A DNA stretch of 6,387 bases from DATLYT01 sp035574455. Its GTDB lineage: Bacteria; Bacteroidota; Ignavibacteria; UBA10030. Shown in pieces: positions 1 to 4,290 of the stretch (position 1 is the stretch's first letter; each line of letters starts with the position of its first letter). Where the stretch lies: positions 1 through 6,387 of the forward strand of contig DATLYT010000010.1 of NCBI GenBank assembly GCA_035574455.1, in the 5' to 3' direction. The translations under genes and the position numbers were made by a program. The notes under the pieces were generated by a model. That model had not been told where the DNA came from. It ran no database searches and worked only from the letters and a program-made list of their open reading frames with translations.

Positions 1-1
1 G

Positions 2-694
2 GCCGTGCAGGTGTTTTATCCCGATGAGTTCAACGGTGCCTGGGCGGCGTGCCCGGACCCAATCGACTTCCGAGCCTTTACGCTGGTCAACATTTATGAA
101 GACGAGAATGCGTACTACATTGGGACGCCGTTCAAAAAGACACCACGAGCCGGCAAACGCGACTACAAAAACGAAGTCACCGCCACGCTCGAAGAAATGA
201 ACCGATTTGAACTTGTCCTGGGCGACAAAAGCCGCTCAGGCCAGCAGTGGGACATCTGGGAGGCGGTCTATTCACCCGTCGGCAAGGATGGCTATCCGCA
301 GCCGATCTGGGACAAACGGACCGGGAAGATCGACAAGAACGTAGCAGAACATTGGAGGCAGAACTATGATCTAACGTATATCATCCAACGGGACTGGGCG
401 AAGTTGGGTCCCAAGCTGCGCGGGAAGATTCATTTGTATGTGGGTGAAATGGACAACTACTACCTGAACAACGCCGTGCGGTTGGCGGAAGGAGTGCTGC
501 GCGGACTCAAGGATCCTCCCGCCGATGCCGAAGTCGACTATGAATGCTTAGCCGAGCATTGCTGGAACGGCGACCACTCGAACCCAATCTGGATTTCGCG
601 GCTGATGTACGTGCAGATTCACGCGCCGAAGATGATGGAGAGAATTAGAAAAACGGCACCGCCAGGTGCAGATACAACAAGCTGGAGGTATTAG
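2..694 (+). CDS. Putative esterase, alpha/beta-hydrolase fold (C-terminal part, 5' end outside window)
   Basis: The reading frame is already open at the left edge (codon GCC precedes the GTG at 5), so this is the C-terminal part of a longer protein, about 230 visible residues ending in TAG. What is visible resembles large esterase-like proteins of the alpha/beta-hydrolase fold (enterochelin/D-esterase type, PF00756-like). The segment starting VFYPDEFNGAWAACPDPIDF normally lies just after the Gly-x-Ser-x-Gly nucleophile elbow, which would be off the edge. Counting from the GTG, the strand KIHLYVGEMDNYYL has Asp150 as likely catalytic acid, and NGDHSNPIW has His191 as likely catalytic base. A long aromatic-rich insertion (about 30-125) separates the two halves. 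Substrate is unknown and export cannot be judged without the N-terminus. The gene is followed by a hairpin and a convergent cytochrome gene. The fold call is moderately sure; the specific activity is inference. Confidence 0.62.
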   Translation, partial: AVQVFYPDEFNGAWAACPDPIDFRAFTLVNIYEDENAYYIGTPFKKTPRAGKRDYKNEVTATLEEMNRFELVLGDKSRSGQQWDIWEAVYSPVGKDGYPQPIWDKRTGKIDKNVAEHWRQNYDLTYIIQRDWAKLGPKLRGKIHLYVGEMDNYYLNNAVRLAEGVLRGLKDPPADAEVDYECLAEHCWNGDHSNPIWISRLMYVQIHAPKMMERIRKTAPPGADTTSWRY

Positions 695-714
695 TCACAG
701 AAATAAATATTTCG

Positions 715-746
715 CCGCAGGCGATGCCGCGGGACATCGCCTGCGG
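715..746. terminator. Perfect 12-bp GC-rich hairpin between convergent genes, likely terminator
   Basis: Arms CCGCAGGCGATG (715-726) and CATCGCCTGCGG (735-746) are exact reverse complements around an 8-base loop. The hairpin lies between the stop codons of the esterase (694) and the cytochrome (756). Read on the minus strand it is followed by an A/T-rich stretch with several Ts (713 down to about 700), so it should best terminate the cytochrome transcript. On the plus strand no T-run follows, so its effect on esterase transcripts is less certain. A copy of a dispersed REP-like palindrome is the main alternative. Confidence 0.6.
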
Positions 747-755
747 TCAACATTG

Positions 756-1208
756 CTATCCCCCACTTCTCCTCAACATCCCAGGAAGATTCAATGCAGG
801 CTTGGTATCGCCGCGATGACAGGTTACGCAGTTCACCGTTGCGTCGTCCTTACCGGTCGCTGCTTTGACCGTTTGGTTAAGATCCCGCATCATCGCCGCC
901 ATCTTGCGGGCAACCTGCTTCGGTCGTTTGTCGTCACTCTCCCATTTCCCTTCTACGTGACAGTGGTCGCAGCTCACACCCAAGGCATTGGTGTACGCGC
1001 CTTCCATCACACGCAACACACGACCGGCCGGCATCCCTTTGAACATCTGGATGTTCTTGAACACCGTCTCCGCCGGCTCGTTCTCCCTCCCCTTGATCGA
1101 TTCCTCGATCGCCAGAGCATGCTTATTCCGCTCCCGCTGCTGAGGCTGCTGTGCCGGCTGCCCCGATTGGAGCAACATCAAAGCGATAACGACGAATGAT
1201 AGAGACAT
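756..1208 (-). CDS. Small dihaem c-type cytochrome, photosynthetic reaction-centre cytochrome subunit family
   Basis: A 150-residue protein with two haem c attachment motifs, C80-D-H-C83-H84 and C127-V-T-C130-H131-RG. The flanking sequence (ALGVSCDHCH, and VNCVTCHRGDTKP near the end) is typical of the reaction-centre cytochrome c family (PF02276). Met68 and one of Met103/106/107 stand where sixth haem ligands are found in that family. Phototrophic versions carry four haems; this one keeps two. Residues 1-14 are hydrophobic and look like a signal peptide, although without the usual Lys/Arg at the start, so it probably acts in the periplasm as an electron carrier. The frame is open further upstream, but the ATG at 1208 is chosen because AGGAGG lies just before it and the signal peptide begins there. 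The redox partner is unknown, and no reaction-centre or oxidase gene is nearby. Confidence 0.85.
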   Translation of the reverse strand: MSLSFVVIALMLLQSGQPAQQPQQRERNKHALAIEESIKGRENEPAETVFKNIQMFKGMPAGRVLRVMEGAYTNALGVSCDHCHVEGKWESDDKRPKQVARKMAAMMRDLNQTVKAATGKDDATVNCVTCHRGDTKPALNLPGMLRRSGG

Positions 1209-1212
1209 GGAC

Positions 1213-1218
1213 CCTCCT
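1213..1218 (-). promoter_or_regulatory. Ribosome binding site of the cytochrome gene
   Basis: AGGAGG on the minus strand, followed by GTCC and then ATG at 1208. It is a full Shine-Dalgarno match with a short 4-base spacer, and it decides the start against the 32-codon longer open frame that runs up to 1304. Confidence 0.75.
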
Positions 1219-1384
1219 GTTGTGAAATGAAGTGAATCTGCAAAGATAGACGTTTGACGAATTACTTCACGTTTGGTTGCAGCAAATCCAATCCAAACTA
1301 CCAATATTCATCGTCGGTAGAATGCCTTCTGGCGGATGCTTAAAACACACCTTTTTTATCTCTCCCCTCGTGAATAAGCCTCAG

Positions 1385-1441
1385 GGAAGAGCTTCGTAGC
1401 TCCCGGCAGAATAGTTTCCGTTCTGCGTGATGACTACGGAA
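1385..1441 (+). promoter_or_regulatory. Cluster of nested and competing short hairpins, possible structured leader
   Basis: Several complementary segments overlap here. An outer pair CGTAG (1395-1399) and CTACG (1434-1438) encloses an inner pair GCAGAA (1406-1411) and TTCTGC (1421-1426). Two alternatives compete with these: GAGCT (1389-1393) with AGCTC (1398-1402), and TTCCGT (1416-1421) with ACGGAA (1436-1441). Mutually exclusive pairing is what a leader RNA switch would show, but helices of five or six pairs also arise by chance. No known riboswitch consensus was recognised. Confidence 0.25.
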
Positions 1442-1489
1442 CATTTCTCCCCTTTTTCCTGTCTAACCGATACCAATTCCCAAACAGTC

Positions 1490-1512
1490 TTCCAGGTCTC
1501 ATAGACCTGGAA
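1490..1512. promoter_or_regulatory. 23-bp palindrome upstream of the serine hydrolase, candidate operator or hairpin
   Basis: TTCCAGGTCT (1490-1499) and AGACCTGGAA (1503-1512) are perfect 10-base inverted arms around the 3-base centre CAT. The palindrome ends 35 bp before the ATG at 1548. The size and symmetry fit a site for a dimeric regulator, or an RNA hairpin in the 5' untranslated region. No T-run follows, so it is not a normal intrinsic terminator. A shortened copy of one arm (CTCCAGG, 1521-1527) lies just downstream. Which regulator might bind is unknown. Confidence 0.45.
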
Positions 1513-1535
1513 AGTCTAATCTCCAGGAATATAAA

Positions 1536-1541
1536 GAAAGG
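1536..1541 (+). promoter_or_regulatory. Ribosome binding site of the serine hydrolase
   Basis: GAAAGG ends 6 bases before the ATG at 1548. An out-of-frame ATG at 1543 is too close to this site and reads a different frame. The ATG at 1548 begins a clear signal peptide, which supports it as the start. Confidence 0.5.
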
Positions 1542-1547
1542 TATGAT

Positions 1548-2918
1548 ATGTCTTCAGGCCGATTGTTGGGCTTTCTCCTGCTTTCTTTCGCTGCATTTTG
1601 CATAGCACAAACAAACCGGGACCAAACACTACCGGATACGCCAGCCGGGAAACGGGTGCAGGCATATCTGCAGGCCTTCAATACAGGCACGGTCGAGGCG
1701 TACCGTGCGTTCTTTACGAACCACGTTTCTCCCGAGGCACTCCAACGCGTTTCTCTCGATCAGCGAGTCGAGCGAACAAGGCAGTTGCGATCGCAGACGG
1801 GGACGCTGGAAATCCGTCGCGTTGCGGAACAGCGTGCCGACTTTATCAGCCTCATTGCTCGTACGGAGAACGGAGAATTTCTCCGGCTCGGCTTTGAATT
1901 CGAGCCCCAACCACCCTACTATTTCGCTCGCCTTTCCATCGAGCAGGTAGAATCCGACCAGACGTCGAGCAGGAAAACAGACGATTTGGAACTGATCGCA
2001 GCGACTCGATCGTATCTCGACAGTCTCTCCAATGCCGACGCGTTCTCAGGGGTTGTCCTCATCGCCAAAGCCGGCAAACCACTGTTCGAGAACGCGTACG
2101 GCCTTGCCGATCGGGAAAAAAAGATCCCAAACCGAGTCGACACGAAGTTCAACATCGGCTCCATCAACAAAACGTTCACGGCGCTGGCGATTCATCAACT
2201 TATTGCCGACGGGAAGCTGTCGTTATCCGACCCCATCAAAAAATTCTTGCCGGACTATCCCAACAAGGAGGCCGCTGAAAAGGTCACCGTGAAGCACCTG
2301 CTTGAGATGACTTCCGGCATTGGCGATATCTTCGGCGAACGATATCGACAAACACCGAAGGAACAGCTTCGTACACTCCAGGATTTTCTTCCGCTCTTTG
2401 CCGACCAGCCGCTTCTGTTCGAGCCGGGGAGCAACCGACGGTACTCCAACGGAAGCTATATCGTCCTCGGCTTGATCATCGAAAAACTCTCCGGCGTGGA
2501 TTACTACTCTTATGTTCGCGACAAGATCTTTCGCGTGGCTGGAATGAACGATACTGATTGGTACTTGAAGGGTAGCCAGATTGAAAATCGAGCGGTTGGA
2601 TATATCCGGACAGAATCGGGTCATCGTATTCCAAACACCGCAACTCTGCCTGAGCGTGGAAGTTCCGCCGGCGGAGGCTACTCGACAGCGCAAGACTTAC
2701 TCAAGTACACGATCGCTCTGTCCGAGAAAAAATGGAATGCACCCGGCTACGATGGCTTCAACGGCCTCGGTGTTGCCGGTGGTTCGCCGGGACTCAATGC
2801 GGCGCTGGAATGGGATGGCCCCGAAGGATACGCGGTGATCGTGCTGTCCAACTACGATCCGCCTTCTGCGGAGCGAGTCGCACGCCAGATCAGAAGTTGG
2901 TTGCCTCGTGAAAGGTGA
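1548..2918 (+). CDS. Secreted beta-lactamase-family serine hydrolase with N-terminal NTF2-like domain
   Basis: A 456-residue protein. Residues 1-20 form a signal peptide, with likely cleavage after CIA20. Residues about 33-135 look like an NTF2/SnoaL-like alpha+beta domain (begins RVQAYLQAFNTG). From about 150 onward it is a class C beta-lactamase/DD-peptidase-type domain (PF00144). The nucleophile motif is S205-I-N-K208 within FNIGSINKTF, and the second motif is Y299-S-N301 within RRYSNGSYIVLG. The third motif appears as V409-A-GGSPG415, where the usual His or Lys before the Gly pair is Val. It probably acts in the periplasm on a peptide, ester or amide substrate, and the family name does not imply antibiotic resistance. 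It stands alone on its strand, starting after a palindrome-bearing leader and ending 12 bp from convergent hflX. Family assignment is sure; substrate is unknown. Confidence 0.9.
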   Translation: MSSGRLLGFLLLSFAAFCIAQTNRDQTLPDTPAGKRVQAYLQAFNTGTVEAYRAFFTNHVSPEALQRVSLDQRVERTRQLRSQTGTLEIRRVAEQRADFISLIARTENGEFLRLGFEFEPQPPYYFARLSIEQVESDQTSSRKTDDLELIAATRSYLDSLSNADAFSGVVLIAKAGKPLFENAYGLADREKKIPNRVDTKFNIGSINKTFTALAIHQLIADGKLSLSDPIKKFLPDYPNKEAAEKVTVKHLLEMTSGIGDIFGERYRQTPKEQLRTLQDFLPLFADQPLLFEPGSNRRYSNGSYIVLGLIIEKLSGVDYYSYVRDKIFRVAGMNDTDWYLKGSQIENRAVGYIRTESGHRIPNTATLPERGSSAGGGYSTAQDLLKYTIALSEKKWNAPGYDGFNGLGVAGGSPGLNAALEWDGPEGYAVIVLSNYDPPSAERVARQIRSWLPRER

Positions 2919-2930
2919 ATGAGGGTCGCC

Positions 2931-4211
2931 CTATCGGGTCGCAGACTCTTGATGGTGAACAAGCTGTATGATTCGTTCGCGGTCTTTTTTCGGAAGGCGG
3001 AGCTTCAGGATGACAGCGCTATCTTCATATGTCGTATCCAGCACCTCGCTGACCGTGTGAAGATAAGAAATCAGCTTCTGATGTTCCTGAGATATCCTCA
3101 CCAGTTCTTCCACAAATTCTCGCTCCAGGAGAGTACGCACTGCTTCTTTGAGCCCGGTAATATTGATGCCTCGCACTGCTGAGATGAAAACGCATTTCGG
3201 GTACTGTTGGGCGATTTCGTGAAGAATGCTGCGGTCGGGTAGCCGGTCGATTTTGTTGAAGACCATCAACGTTGGTTTTTCGTGTGCATTCAACTCCTCC
3301 AACGTCTGCCGCACGACCTGAATCTGGTCCTCGAAATGCTTTGATGACGTATCGACGACGTGCAGGAGGATATCCGCCTCCGTGATCTCCTCCAACGTGC
3401 TCTTGAACGAGGCAACAAGGTGCGGCGGGAGTTTTCGAATGAACCCAACGGTGTCCGTCATCAGTATCTGTACGCCGGGCGCGAGCGGAACGAGGCGCGT
3501 GGTAGGATCGAGTGTGGCGAAAAGCCGGTTTTCCACAAAGACGTCCGACCCGGAGAGCAGGTTCAGTAAGGTCGATTTGCCCACGTTGGTGTAGCCGACG
3601 AGGGCGGCGCGGGTATGCTTGCTGCGACCTTTCCGCTGTGTGATCCGTTGCCGGGCAATCCGTTCAAGTTTCTCTTTGAGATGACTGATCCGGCTTTTAA
3701 TCAACCGGCGGTCTGTTTCAATCTGGGTCTCGCCAGGACCCTTCGTACCGATGCCGCCGTACTGTTTCGAAAGGTGCGTCCACTGCCGCGTGAGGCGGGG
3801 GAGAAGATACTGAAGTTGGGCAAGTTCAACCTGTGTTTTCGCCTCATTGGTCTTTGCACGGTTGGCAAAGATATCCAATATCAAGGCGCTGCGGTCGAGC
3901 ACCTTGCACTGAAGCTCGTTCTCGAGATTCCTCACTTGCACCGCTGAAAGGTCGTCATCAAAGATCACCAGCGGAATCTTCTGGCTGACGACGAGTGAAC
4001 GTAACTCCTCGACCTTGCCTTTGCCGATAAATGTTGCCGGGTCAAGCCGGTCGCGATCTTGTATGATGCGTGCGACCACCTCAGCACCGGCCGTATCTGC
4101 GAGTAGGGCTAGCTCGTCTAAATATTCCTCCGTTTCCTCGCGACTGACTGCACGCGTGGACACACCCACGAGGATACAGCGCTCTTTTCCGATGGGTTGA
4201 AGCTCAATCAT
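2931..4211 (-). CDS. hflX: GTPase HflX, ribosome-associated
   Basis: A 426-residue protein, the same size class as characterised HflX. The N-terminal HflX domain (about 10-110) has the family signature FIGKGKVEEL (61-70), followed by the linker motif GGIGTKGPGETQIE (152-165) and a coiled-coil stretch (about 166-195). The GTPase domain has G1 GYTNVGKST (206-214), G2 around TLDPTTR (233-239), G3 DTVG (253-256), G4 NKID (319-322) and G5 SA (344-345). A C-terminal domain follows, from about 366. All nucleotide-binding motifs are intact. Known HflX proteins bind the 50S subunit and split stalled or idle 70S ribosomes under stress, in the cytoplasm. The ATG at 4211 is the first possible start, since an in-frame stop lies two codons upstream (4215-4217). 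The Shine-Dalgarno match is poor (ATTGAGAT just before ATG). It lies 79 bp downstream of the VWA gene on the same strand. Confidence 0.97.
   Translation of the reverse strand: MIELQPIGKERCILVGVSTRAVSREETEEYLDELALLADTAGAEVVARIIQDRDRLDPATFIGKGKVEELRSLVVSQKIPLVIFDDDLSAVQVRNLENELQCKVLDRSALILDIFANRAKTNEAKTQVELAQLQYLLPRLTRQWTHLSKQYGGIGTKGPGETQIETDRRLIKSRISHLKEKLERIARQRITQRKGRSKHTRAALVGYTNVGKSTLLNLLSGSDVFVENRLFATLDPTTRLVPLAPGVQILMTDTVGFIRKLPPHLVASFKSTLEEITEADILLHVVDTSSKHFEDQIQVVRQTLEELNAHEKPTLMVFNKIDRLPDRSILHEIAQQYPKCVFISAVRGINITGLKEAVRTLLEREFVEELVRISQEHQKLISYLHTVSEVLDTTYEDSAVILKLRLPKKDRERIIQLVHHQESATR
2955..2990 (+). terminator. Possible intrinsic terminator of the serine hydrolase inside the hflX 3' end
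   Basis: GTGAAC (2955-2960) can pair with GTTCGC (2975-2980), six pairs including one G-U, across a 14-base loop. GGTC and a run of six Ts (2985-2990) follow on the plus strand, 37-72 bp after the hydrolase stop. The stem is weak and the T-run is also simply the complement of two Lys codons of hflX, so this may be coincidence. No better terminator exists in the 12-bp gap between the stop codons. Confidence 0.25.
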
Positions 4212-4216
4212 ATCTC

Positions 4217-4245
4217 AATGTACAGAAAAATCCCGATGAGGACAA
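4217..4245 (-). promoter_or_regulatory. Weak promoter-like pair directly before hflX
   Basis: On the minus strand TTGTCC (4245-4240) and TACATT (4222-4217) are separated by 17 bases, each matching 4 of 6 sigma-70 consensus positions. TACATT ends five bases before the ATG at 4211, so a transcript from it would be almost leaderless, which could go with the poor ribosome site. Chance occurrence is quite possible. Confidence 0.2.
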
Positions 4246-4257
4246 TGTGGATATCGG
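4226..4257 (-). terminator. Weak terminator- or attenuator-like hairpin between the VWA gene and hflX
   Basis: On the minus strand CCGAT (4257-4253) pairs with ATCGG (4237-4233) across a 15-base loop, and a run of five Ts (4230-4226) follows soon after. Five pairs is a weak stem, so read-through from the VWA gene into hflX would be expected. It overlaps the promoter-like pair, so the two readings are alternatives. Confidence 0.25.
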
Positions 4258-4290
4258 AGCTTTATCGACTTCTCACCGGGTTCATCAACA

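Larger units (their letters stand above)
1209..1547. other. Divergent intergenic region (339 bp) with several inverted repeats
   Basis: This region separates the divergent cytochrome and serine-hydrolase genes and must hold both promoters. No plausible protein gene is seen in it. The half next to the cytochrome (1209-1330) contains its ribosome site and no clear promoter pair. The half next to the hydrolase has two pyrimidine-rich tracts (about 1350-1369 and 1445-1464), a cluster of overlapping short inverted repeats (1385-1441), and a 23-bp palindrome (1490-1512). I could not pick a convincing -35/-10 pair for either gene. Confidence 0.6.

Noticed and set aside
5..7. GTG at 5 as the start of the esterase
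   Set aside because: The frame is open to the edge with no room for a ribosome site, and the protein begins in the middle of the fold.
666..1199. Long open frame on the plus strand opposite the cytochrome gene
   Set aside because: It is antisense to a gene with two haem motifs, a signal peptide and a strong ribosome site. Its own translation is rich in His, Arg and Leu and matches no family I know.
1241..1248. TATCTTTG on the minus strand, matching the Bacteroidota -7 consensus TAnnTTTG
   Set aside because: No TTG-type -33 element lies at the needed distance, so the match alone is not enough to call a promoter.
1209..1304. N-terminal extension of the cytochrome frame up to 1304
   Set aside because: The extra 32 residues would bury the signal peptide, and the best ribosome site lies directly before the ATG at 1208.
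2223..2693. 156-codon open frame on the minus strand inside the serine hydrolase
   Set aside because: It is antisense to the catalytic domain, including the YSN motif; no ribosome site or family resemblance was seen.
2923..2942. Direct repeat GGGTCGC (2923-2929 and 2936-2942) at the convergent gene ends
   Set aside because: Only two 7-base copies, the second partly coding, with no sign of an attachment site or mobile element.
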